A DNA stretch of 64,000 nucleotides from Cunninghamia lanceolata. Its lineage: Eukaryota > Streptophyta > Pinopsida > Cupressales > Cupressaceae. Positions within the stretch are counted from its first letter, which is position 1. The number at the start of each line of letters is the position of its first letter. The stretch is from assembly GCA_027924645.1 (NCBI GenBank), contig BSBN01000293.1:5294501-5358500 (forward strand), in the 5' to 3' direction. This document shows, piece by piece, positions 36,237 to 47,146 of the stretch. A program made the position numbers and the translations under genes. The notes below the pieces were generated by a model. It had not been told where the DNA came from. It did not search any database and worked only from the letters and a program-made list of their open reading frames with translations.

Positions 36237-39200
36237 TGTCACGTCTCCAACTTTCTAGTCTTCCTGAACTCAACTATATTTAGAATTGCTAGATATTTAT
36301 TTCTGATTATGATATAAATGGATAATTGCCTAAGAAAGTGAATGTTATTTTTTTAGTATGCAATTACAAAATGATGAAAATTGATATTATGTGATGCTTC
36401 GGCTATGGATTTTGGTCACTAACCTAGTAATTAGAAAGTTGAGTTGAACGAATGCAGGTAGGTGTCGAAGGCAAGAGTTTGGTTAAGGCAGAGGTGACTT
36501 GGCCTCCTGGCTAGGGATGGGATGGTGAAAACCTCGATGTTGCACACACAAGCACTTAGTTCATATTGCATTTGTATGGTTTCATGGAATGATCTCTATA
36601 GAATGGTAGTGAAATAGATGGAATTGATTGATTACTTAAGTTAGAAATATATTTCTATTATGCTTCATTTAGACATGCAATTAAATGATTTGCTCTTTAT
36701 GTTTAAATAGTCCTTTTATTGGAAATAAGATAAATTAAATTGTTTAATTCATTTATTTAAATGCTATATATAAAGATAATGGGCTTTCTTTTAAATCTTA
36801 TTCATTTACTCTCCTAGGAAAATATATATAGAAGCTTAAATAATAAAAGAAAGTGAAGAAGAATTATGGGCTAAATCAAAACCTATATAAAAATAAAAAT
36901 ATATTTTATTATTATTATTGGGTAAAAAAAAGAGAAAATAAACTTCTTTTTACTTCATTACATAATATCAACTCTTAAAAAGATATAAAGAAAACAAAAG
37001 AATAGAAAGAAATCAAAAATTTAAAAAAAAGATAGAAACATGCAAAAATTAAAATAAAGGGAAAAATCTTAAAAGAAGAAGAGGAGATAGATATTAGGAG
37101 AGTCAAGGAGAACCAAATAGGGATATGAAGCATTGTAGGAAGGCACATCCGGCAGTTGCATATGATTTTGGAGTATTCTCAAGCGACCATATCTACTGAG
37201 GAAATTTGGTAGGTCGTTCTTCCTTATTTTGATACGTTAGGCTTTCGTTACTACCACATTTCGTCAGTTGGGTATTTAATCCTAGTCAATCTGTTTGGTA
37301 GTATTTTGTCACTACACGGTTAGTTTTATGAAATTTCTTTGTGGATCAAACTAGTATCATCACTAGATTAATCACTTTTGTGTCACTGCTAAACCATTAT
37401 GATTCTATTATCATTTATGTATCCATCAACACTAGTAAACAAGGAATTCTCATGTGATTGAAAGTATACATAGCTCCCAACTTTTAAACCCATCGTAACT
37501 ATGTGAGAGAGACTAGTATCCTTATAAAGTCCTTCACTATGCTTTCCTATAATCATTGCATTCTATGAGGCGACATTCGAGACATGATCGGCCCCTTTAG
37601 GGAGATAGACGCCAAACTGTGTTAATCGGCCTAGGCAAATGCTTGCTCGGCCTCTTCTTTTATTTATTCTTTTATAAACTAGTAGAATTGGTCTCTTCTC
37701 TTCTTCGATTTCTATTTAATCTATTTCTGTTCTTTTTATTACCTTGCTTATTTCAGTGGTCTTTTGTTCCTACTTGAACTACCGCTATTGTTATCTGCAT
37801 CTTTAATCTTTCCTTAAACTTACACTGGATTGTATTTCCTCTAAACATTTCACATACTTAACGAGACGTGGATATTGATTCCCAAATCGGTTCCTTTTGG
37901 ACTAAAGTTAGCCTTGCTTCTAAAATCTAATGGCTTGATATTTCTTATCATTTTTTTTATTAATCAGCCCTCTTAAAACCGAGTCACCCTTCCCATTAGA
38001 AATGAATGTTTCTTCTATTTTTTACATTGCAAAGCGTATGAGACCTTTCCACAAATTTCTATTTTATGATTCAAATGGATTTTGCAGCCTTACTATAGTC
38101 TGCCACCAAAAATCTTATGTTGCATTTTCTAAATGGCAATGGGCCTGCGTGTATTGATTCTTTTCTACAAAGTTTTCCATTTCCAATTGACAATGTGCCA
38201 TGTTGTATTGATTTTTTCTTCTACAAAGTATCACATTTTATCATTAGTGCACAAAATCTCTCATCTTTCAGCTATAGAGAGCATTATTGTATTTTTTTTA
38301 GCTGGTGAATTTATAAATTCTCTCCCTGGCTGACGTCTTTATGCAAGGGGGTGAACATATTTTAAAATTCAGATAACTTTTTGGCTTAGAAGTTGTGTTT
38401 GAAGGGCATCCATGTAAAATTCACCCCTTAGAAACATTAAGTTTACTGTATTCCAAAAGATTTTGGATTAAACTATTGCAGCCTTTTTAGTGTGGTTACT
38501 TTGCCTCGGAGACTTTGAACTAGTTCATGTGCCTCACCACTGTAGACCATTAAACCTTCTTGTGATGTGATAATATATAATTTCCTTTTCATAGGGACGA
38601 TCTATAATTGTTTCATATCTATTTTTAGATTGTATATTTCATATGGCAATTGCTTAATAACTCACTGCTTTGGTTTGCCTGATACTAAGCATCATTTGGA
38701 AGTATTATATTACAATTTAGAAGCATGTCTGCATAAAATTCAATAGAGAAATAACTTCACAATTGTAATGCCAAGACAAGTACAAGTACTACTAATGGCT
38801 GGTTTTAATCTTTGATTTTAGCATAATATATTCATATTTAACATATCTACACATGGTGAAAATCCCAAAACAGAAATTATATAGTAGGGGAGTTAATAAC
38901 TTTAGTATAAGGTATTGGGTTTGTTACATATTATATTGTAAGAAGATAGTTATGTTAATCTTCATATGTATATGAATGTCTTCAATTTAGTTTTCTTTGC
39001 AAAAATTAGCATTGATCTAGTCGATGCGAGTACTATTAGGGTTGTTTCGAATAAAATGCAAGTAGATATGGCCACCTTGTATGTCATGCAAACTCATTAA
39101 AACCAAACATGACATTTGCTTTAGTTGACTGAAGTGAAGGGGTCGTGTTGAAAAGAATAATTGAATCTATGTGTTCTTGGCAATTGTAACTGGTAGTAAT

Positions 39201-39924
39201 CTTAGTCAAATATTATACTATATTTTTGTTAAGAGAGTAGTTATTTTGATATGTATTGGATTGAGCTTACCCTTCCGGGACAAGATGTCGAATGTGGGCT
39301 TATAGAGAAGGTAATCTTTTTTTTTTTCAAGATTTACCAAATTTTGTTTATGCTTTGGTCAAAGCTATATTGTACCATTGAGATAGATGGATAATAAATG
39401 CCTAGTGATTAATATTGTTCTCTGCCACATCATGTTTGCAAGAAATATGTTCATTCTAGATTAGAGTGCATATAAGCATTAGACATGCATTAAGAGTTTC
39501 CCTCCTGCCCATTTGTTCCGAGTTGCTAGGCGCCTCGTGCAGGGTCGAGTATTCTTCGAGTTAGGAATAATTTCAGGGAAGTGTAGTGCTTCGTGGTTGG
39601 GTGGAAAACGCACCTTAACCATGCTCTTGACCTTTGGCTTGCGGAAGACTAGTGGGTTATGGTGGTTGAGGATGGATTTGTATATTTGATTTTCATTATG
39701 AAATTCAAAAGATGGATATATCGTTGTATTGAACATTTGTATGGCTTGTTTAGCTAATGTATGTAATTGTACTTCTCTTTGATGAACTATTGTTGCACTT
39801 GAAAAATTGTAAAAGATTATAGATTTATGGATATCTCTGTTAATAGAAAGATTCATTATCTCTTTATAGATTGAGATTTGCTTTTCAATGGTAATTTTAG
39901 TAAGTGGTTTATTCAGACTTTACA
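36237..39924 (+). repeat. Element C 3' LTR
   Basis: The 3,688-bp copy begins tgtcacgtctccaactttc and ends cagactttaca. It lacks the hAT-like insert and the fold-back of the left copy, so it shows the original LTR structure. Confidence 0.93.
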
Positions 39925-39929
39925 AAAAT

Positions 39930-40038
39930 TTCCTCATTTTTTCATGTTTCCAAAAGTTGATAAGAAAAACTTTTGATTACTTCTATATGTTATGATACTT
40001 TGAATCATCGGGGACGATGATCCTTATGGGGGGAGATA
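39930..40038 (+). pseudogene. Element B fragment downstream of element C: end of pol and polypurine tract
   Basis: After the aaaat duplication the interrupted integrase frame continues with PHFFMFPK and reaches a stop, as expected for the Tekay-type C-terminus. The purine tract at 40026-40038 then leads into the B 3' LTR. Confidence 0.8.
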
Positions 40039-42725
40039 TGTTACACCCCAATTTTGTTGGACCAATTTACTTTTAACTTCTATGTTAATTACTATTTTGA
40101 TGCAAGATGATGTCATTATTATATTTAAATGTTTTGATGAAATAATATGCAATGAGATGTTTTTGCATTTGAATGAATACATGATATTTAATCTACATTA
40201 TGTTAGGTTGTGATTTTTAACGGCTAACTACGTGAATGTTTCTCTAAGTGAAATGCATGATAATTCTTGCCCTCCAGAGAGTGAGGAAGAGTGTCACGCA
40301 GGAGAGGGGAATAGACTTGGGAAAATCAAGTATTGTCATCCGAGTTTGCACACACTCATGTAGGTCTATTTTAAACCACGTCGAGTCAATTGAGTTATTT
40401 TCAGAATTGATAGGTGAGGTCAAACCTAGTCGAGTCAAGTTGTGTCTTGGTCTCTTTTCCTATAATGAAAATTAAAGCTATAGAATGATATGTTGACTAT
40501 GTTAATCAATTGTGAGAACTTGATATATATAGTATTAGAAGTAATATAATATATATACATGTATATATAAGATATATATTCCTTCCCCATTTTGAGGTGG
40601 CAGTTCGAATAAAACTTTGATAAATTTATACTTACCTCACCAAAGCCTTAGAGAAGGCATTATTGCATGGTATGTATGCCTCAGTTTAGGCTGATATGCA
40701 TGGTTATGGGTTGTGGCTCCTGTCTAGTATAAAAGCCACAAAGTGGCAATGCAAAGGGGTTCTTTTTGTTTTGATATTTTTGCTTTCAAACTGTATGTGG
40801 GACATTGAAAGATGAAGACCGTTATTGCTCTGCAATTTTGGAGATATATAATCCCATGTATTTAAAAAAGAGGCACAGTTATTGTGTGAAGAATTGCATG
40901 GTTTCTAATAGTGACTGATAAGGAAATAGTAACCACTGGTTAAGTCTTGGAAAGAGTGTGACAAGAATTGAAGACTAGAAACCCTGAGATAAAGTATAGT
41001 AACAATGAGATTTATAGGCAAGTTTTCTTATTATATATATTGAACTCTTGTTCAAACAGCCAGTTCAGTCATATTCTTATTCTCAGTATAAAGGCTTTGT
41101 TTCTTTGAATTATTTCATGCTTGTATAAAGGCAGTGATGCATACATATGTCACCTATAGCAAGTGATGTCTGTGGGACGAAAGACCATGATAACTTTGCA
41201 TACAGTAAGCAAGAGTTTATCTATGTATTGAATGTAGTGATAAAATACTATGTATCATGTTTAGTTAAGTTATTCGTATCTTCTCTATTAAGAAATGGTG
41301 GCAAGACCAAACCATGATGATAATACAAGAGTCAAAAGAAAAATGAAAGTATACATAAATGTTGACTCACGTTCTCAGTTGACTATATGTTCTTATTCTT
41401 GAAATTATTATTCAAACAGTTTGAGAGGGATATTCTCATGGGTATATACAAGATACGGTGTATTATTAAAACTTAGTGATGGACATCTTTCTTTTTAGTA
41501 GACGTCCAGAATTGGACATTATAGTAAACAAAACTGATGATGACTAGGCAGTTCAAGAAATGGATATTTCTTTTTATGAGAACTCAAATGAGGTTATACT
41601 CGTAGTTTAACCAAAACTAATATGGTGTTATTTGTGAACAAAACCTTATGTATTACATCAAAACCCTGAAAACTTATTACGAAGAAGTAAACTTTTATTT
41701 AAAGATACTATAGTATCATGGAGCTTATTGGGCATATTGCCTATATAATATTATTGAGACCATGAAGGTCTCTTCAATGACAATTTGTCGTCATGTTTAA
41801 CTAAAGTGCTTATAACAGAAGAGTAGATACTCTCGCAGTTAATAGAAAGGAATTGAACAAGTGGCAGTAGCCAAGACCCTAGAGGTTACCAGAGTGTGAC
41901 ATGGGTGTTAAAGGTTAAAGATGCTAATCAAATTAGTCATGTATGGACTTAATGAGACTTCACTATGTGAATAAGATCTTTTTGAAAAGTCAAACTTTTT
42001 GGTCAAACAAAAGTTTAAGTTAACCATAGGTCATTGAAGGTTTCCAAGTTGAGTTAGAGGTGGGTCAATTATGACTCCACTTTTTAAGTGGTTGATATTA
42101 TTCAAAAACTTTGGCCAAAGTAAGTGCAAAAGTCTCTGCTTGCACTTGTCAGTTCACTGTGCTCTAGATTGCATAACCATCCAATAGTGTCATACTCAGT
42201 TAGAAGAAATCTATAGTTGTATGATCGTGTTGGTTGTGTAGGACACAACACTATAAATTCAGATGGCATTACTAGGGGGTCCTTAGTCTATACTCTTCGT
42301 TGAAGGGTAGGGCTACTTCTAGATGGAAGGTGAGCGGGGGACTGTCGGTCTGTGGATGGAGGTAAAGTGCTTGGGTGATGCTCTCCCTCTTGTAGATGAC
42401 ACGCCGAGGCTTGTGAAACAGAAGACTAATCCAGATATGGAAGTCTTGACCTTGTACTTATTTGAAAACTGTAAATCTATTACTTGATTATAAATCATAT
42501 ATGATAATTGTAATTGAAAAGATGTATTTCTTTTACAAGTTGAAATGAAATGTTATTTTCATTAAGAAATGTTTTATGTTTCAATTATGCAAAGTGAAAA
42601 TGAGGATAATGACAATGTTAGAAAAAGAAAGAAAATTTTTATTCTTCCTACTTTTAAGGAATTGTATTATTTACCTTAGTTGAAAACCAAAGTATTTACT
42701 ATGTTGTAAGGGTAGATTTGTTACA
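40039..42725 (+). repeat. Element B 3' LTR
   Basis: The 2,687-bp copy pairs with 19228-21796. It has about 140 bp (around 40570-40710) that the left copy lacks, next to an inverted TA-rich segment at 40525-40569. Elsewhere similarity is high. Confidence 0.92.
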
Positions 42726-42730
42726 ATTTT

Positions 42731-44519
42731 CATGCACATTTATTTACACATCTAGTTGCTTGTTACATTCTCAACTCTAAATATCTAGGACATTTATTTA
42801 CCATTATATATTACTTATTAAAAATTAGACATTTTATGTAGGGGTCTTTTATTCCCTTGCAAATTATATGGTGAAATTTACACAGCCATGCTAATTCCCA
42901 CTTAGTTTTGGGTCCATTATGATGAAATGGCTTATTACAAATTTTACATAGTGACAAGTAGCACACTTTTGTGCTAAGTTTGGCTCTTTCCTCGATCCTC
43001 TATCCATTCCCATTTACACATGCTTCCATACATTTGACCATATCCTATCCATATTTGCACCCACTCCCACATATTCACCATTATTACCCATTTTTTACAC
43101 CTATCATTGCACACGTATTTGCACATTCCATCCCCACCTTGAGATCTATAGTTTCTTATCCTAGCTCATTCCTTTAATGCTAAAGATTGATCGCCAAAAT
43201 TCAAAATTTGTCAACTCCCATCCTTTTCAATAGTTGTTATAGGTTGATTTGGTACACATTTACATGATTTACTACCATATCTTGGTATTTAAAGGCATTC
43301 AATGTGTAATTAATTCATACGAGGAAATTAATCTTGAGCATATGGTCGAACAAGGAGAAGTCATTCTAGAAACATTTCAATTTAGAGCACCAAAGGGAAT
43401 CCGTCACATTAATATTTGCACACAAGACACCTTTGTGCTTGAGAATGTTATATTTAAACATTTGTCCAAGACCGTAAAGCCAATCTAACAAGGTGGTTGA
43501 TGGAGGAGAACTTGGCCTTGCAATTTGACAACTTACCTTATGGTATTTCTAAATACCTCCTGTCTCTATGCAAATATTTAGATATAAAGTTACAAAGGTC
43601 TATAATTAGCTAGATCGATCTTGTAGGTTACGAGACATCCCACACATTATTTTATTCCCACAAAGATTGACCCTAAAGGACTTAGATTCCACCCTCAAGC
43701 ATTCTTTTAACTATGACAAACCTACTACATTAGTCATACTATAAACATTAATTTTCTATACCTATATAACTATTTTTTTTTAACCTAAATGACTAAATTT
43801 TATACAATATCAACATTTATTTTTCATCATTATTTTCAAAACTAAATGCCACATCCCTTTTTTTTATTTTTTAAATATTCATTTATTACACATTTACTAA
43901 TTCTCTATTTAAATCTAAAATAATTATTACTTTATTTGCACTTATTTATTTGATTAGACTAGATATTATATAAATGCTTGTTTTAAATTTGATATTTTTA
44001 AATTAAAATTTTAATAAACATAGGAAAATATTTTTTTCATTGCCAGGTTTCTTATTGGTTACTTAAAAAGTGAAAGCTAGCTATACGTCCAACCTTTTGA
44101 AATATTAATGGAGATTTTGGTGGACTAGATGACAAGAATTTGTTCCACTTTAAATAATACACCGTCCAACATGGATTATCCTTCTAATTTATGTCATACA
44201 TATCAATTTAAGAATATTTAATGAAAAAGTTGCACTTCTTTAATTTGAGAGGATAGTGACTGATTTAGCATGTGAAATTGTAGAGAACAATATTATATCT
44301 TCTCAATAATTACAACATGCAAAATTATTTATGAGGGTATTGAAATAAAAAAAATTTGGTAGTTGATATAATTGTTAATTTTTTAATTAAAATATTAATG
44401 TTTTTTTTAAAGTTAGTAGTGGGTAAGGCACACGATATAAATGGGTTATAGGTAGAATATTTAAAGTGGGCTTTGAAAGCTTTCATGTTGCATATCAAAA
44501 GTATATTTAATGGAGCCAT
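42731..44519. other. Unassigned AT-rich DNA with one short open frame
   Basis: The 79-codon plus-strand frame 43249-43488 includes EQGEVILETFQFRAPKGIRH and looks more protein-like than its surroundings, but I do not recognise it. Similar reading continues past its stop to about 43700 with further stops, so it may be a decayed gene or element fragment. The remainder is AT-rich with no signal I can name. Confidence 0.4.
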
Positions 44520-46440
44520 TTAAAATGGTTCTTTGATAGATTAAATGACTAATATTGTCATTCCTTTCTTTAAAAGTGGAGATGTCAACAACCCATCAAA
44601 GTATTATGTTATAATGATTACACTTTTTTTGGAAAACTTTTTGGAAGTATGGTAGAGTGTTAATTAACAATTGGGCAGAAAAGAAAGAGAAAAAGGTGAA
44701 AGGGCAAGCAAGTTTTAGGTCAAAACACTCCATAGTTGATTAGTACATCACTATTAAACATTTGATTAAGAAAGTATGGGATGAACAAGGGGAAGAAGTT
44801 TTCTATTGTTTTGTTGATTTCAAGAGAACATTTGACATTGTGTTTAGAAGCAAACTCTTGAGTAGAATGGAAGAGTTGGGAATCTTGGAAATGTAAAGGG
44901 TAACGGTTCATAGACTCTATGTTCAAGTTTGAGCCAAAATCAGAACACATAAAGGATTATTGAAATGCTTCGGAAGTGTCATTGATGTCAAGCAAGGATC
45001 TTTGCTATCCCCCACTTTGTTTAGGTTATACATAGAAAAGTTAGAGGAGTGGATAAACAAATAAAAGGTGGGTGTCTACTTAGCCAATTATGTAATAAAG
45101 TTGGTCCTACATGCAATGCCCTTATCTTAATGGCAAAAACAACACATAGCTTGAGCCAACACTCGAGAGCTCTAGAATTATTTTGTCAAGAGGTAGGGAT
45201 GCAAGTGAACACCGACAAAACCAAGGTCACCATCTTTACCTTGCAAAGAAAAATAAGCAAATAAACTTGGTATTTGAAGGTGGCCCTTTACAAGTGGTAG
45301 ATGAATATAAGTACTTTGGTCTCAATTTTCATAACAAACTTAGCTAAAAGACTTGTAGTACAAAAACAATACAAGGGGGTTGGAAGGCTTTATCCTTGCT
45401 ACAAAACAAATGTAGGAATGCATAATTACATGATTGGAAAACCAAGAGGATCTTATTTGGGTTGCTTGTAACATCAGTGGTGCTTTATGAATGTGAATTT
45501 AGGGCAACAACATGTCAAAACTGAAATGATGACGAGTAGAGAGAATTCAAAAGAATTTAATCACAAGTAGTCTTAAAACTCAAACATCAATTCCATATGA
45601 AATCTTATTAGTTGAGGTAGAAGCTTCCCTGTTGGAGGCATCAACTTTGATCTAGATGCTAAGATACCTAAAGAGAATATAGAGCTTCGAGTCTCATTGT
45701 TGGCTCAAAATGATAGTGGAGAAACAATTAAGAAAAAAAGAACACACGAGTGAAACAAAAACCAAATGGATGAGTTAACAAGACATTAGCATGCAAGTGT
45801 GTCCAAACACCAATGAAGAAGTTAAAAGATATGTGAGAGAGAAAGTCAAGGCAACCATGTGGTCAGAGTAGCTCGAGTGAAAGAGATCATACTATGTCAA
45901 AGAATTCAATCTCACTTTTGACCACGACCAAAAAACATATATAGGAGGAGAAATAAAATGGAAAGCAAAAATCTTGATAGCTCAACTATGGACTAGTTTA
46001 GAATATCTTAGGTGTGAGATTCAAAGGTGGACAATGCCTAAAGAAGATTGGATAGAGAGAATATATTGTTCTTTCACTTTGGAGTTAGTGGAAATAGAAT
46101 GTCAGTACAGCATAAAGTGTCCAACTTATAAGGATACTTCGATCAAACACACCAATATCTTAAAAGTTGACTCCTTAACCACCTTGTTTGAAGATAAGAG
46201 ATTAATGAAAACAACAAATATTTTGATCAAAATTCATAGCAAAAAACTTGGTGAAGTTGAAGGTTTTGAATGAGCCCACTAGGGATCAAGTCTTGTTGAG
46301 TGCAAGGCCCTGACACCCCTCAATCCTTGGCTCTCAACCAAAAAAGTTTCAGCCTAAGACTCATGCTCCCATATCAGAAAGCCAAAAAAGTTTCAAACTA
46401 AGACTCATGCTCCCATATCAGATAGCTATATGAATTTAAT
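44520..46440 (+). pseudogene. Degenerate LINE-type (non-LTR) reverse transcriptase remnant
   Basis: Translated fragments in shifting frames follow a LINE reverse transcriptase and C-terminal region. VIPFFKSGDVNNPSKY lies near 44560, a fragment matching the FVDFKKAFD region near 44810, LILMAKTTHSLSQHSRALEL at 45120, MQVNTDKTKV near 45200, and MPKEDWIERIY near 46035. The YADD catalytic box is disrupted just before LILMAK. Numerous stops and frameshifts show great age. The 3' end is probably near 46440, after a tandem 44-bp repeat (46338 and 46382) and before an A-rich tract. The 5' end is missing. This remnant lies upstream of UPF3 and is unrelated to it. Confidence 0.75.
46338..46425 (+). repeat. 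44-bp tandem duplication
   Basis: Two copies beginning ccaaaaaagtttc and ending catatcaga, differing at a few bases. A long A-rich tract follows at about 46448-46520. Confidence 0.85.
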
Positions 46441-46792
46441 ATAAAAAACCAAAAAAAAAAAAAAAAAAAATAAAAAAGAAATATATATATTCATAAATAA
46501 TTTAATTTAAAAATTAAAAAAAAACCAAAACGCTATTACCATCGTTTAATCCCACGTAGACTCCATCCATTCAATCACTCTTAACGTACGACTTTCAAAA
46601 AAAACTTTTTTATCATTAATTTAGTAACGTAACTCGTACGCAGGTTAAAGTCGGGGGCATTAACCCGCACGACACATCAACACCGAAATAAGCGAGAGTG
46701 GGTCCATCACGAATCACGCCTGACAACATATTGAAGCGCAGTTGAATTAGACCTGCGCACTACTTAACCTCGCCTGGGCACGGTCTCGAAGG

Positions 46793-46800
46793 TATAAAAA
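46793..46800 (+). promoter_or_regulatory. TATA box of the UPF3 gene
   Basis: tataaaaa lies 192 bp upstream of the ATG at 46992. The surrounding 46600-46830 is less AT-rich than the flanks, as expected for a plant promoter. Transcription would start near 46820-46835; this is inferred from spacing only. Confidence 0.65.
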
Positions 46801-46865
46801 GGGGCTGTCAGAGAGGGTGCTAGGGCACACAGAGGACGTTAAATTTGACGACTACTAAAGGCGAA

Positions 46866-46874
46866 ATGGATTAG
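46866..46874 (+). promoter_or_regulatory. Two-codon upstream open frame in the UPF3 leader
   Basis: ATG GAT TAG lies in the predicted 5' untranslated region, 117 bases before the main start codon. It would be present in mRNA if transcription starts downstream of the TATA box as inferred. Confidence 0.45.
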
Positions 46875-46991
46875 ATTAATCTTTTTCTGTTAATTGGACC
46901 GGATACGGGTTCGATTCTTGTCAGCAGAAGAAAACAACAGCAGGTACAGAGAAAGAAAAGAAAATTGTTGTGTAACATTGAGGGAGGGATT

Positions 46992-47146
46992 ATGAGCGGT
47001 GGGCACATGAAGGAAGCGGGGGATCGCTCGAAGGTGGTGCTGCGGCACCTGCCTCCCGTGCTTTCGCAATCTGCTTTGAAGGACCAGATTGATGTACGCT
47101 TTGCCGGTCGCTACAACTGGTTTTATTTCCGACCCGGCAGAACCAG
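46992..47146 (+). CDS. UPF3: UPF3 exon 1
   Basis: It encodes 51 codons plus two bases, from the start to FRPGRT. It ends accag before gttttt. The split Ser codon (AG + C) is completed by exon 2. Confidence 0.93.

Larger units (their letters stand above)
27067..39924 (+). mobile_element. Element C: Del/Tekay-like chromovirus nested in element B
   Basis: LTRs 27067-31576 and 36237-39924 flank a 4.66-kb interior with gag and pol on the plus strand. The target duplication aaaat lies at 27062-27066 and 39925-39929. Primer site and purine tract are in the expected places. The left LTR is about 820 bp longer because it contains a 710-bp hAT-like element and a fold-back duplication of about 128 bp. 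Protein motifs closely parallel those of element B, so a related family member inserted into B. C must be younger than B. Frequent in-frame TAG codons and altered catalytic residues make it inactive. Confidence 0.93.
19228..42725 (+). mobile_element. Element B: Del/Tekay-like chromovirus interrupted by element C
   Basis: Long LTRs at 19228-21796 and 40039-42725 flank gag, protease, reverse transcriptase, RNase H, integrase and a chromodomain-like tail on the plus strand. A 5-bp duplication, atttt, lies at 19223-19227 and 42726-42730. A primer-binding site follows the left LTR and a purine tract precedes the right one. Element C (27067-39924) sits near the end of the integrase frame. Without it, B is about 10.6 kb. 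LTRs above 2.5 kb, the initiator-Met primer site and a tail ending ATWED...IR fit the Del/Tekay group; the lineage is inferred from motifs, not a tree. The coding region has many stops and frameshifts. Confidence 0.92.
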
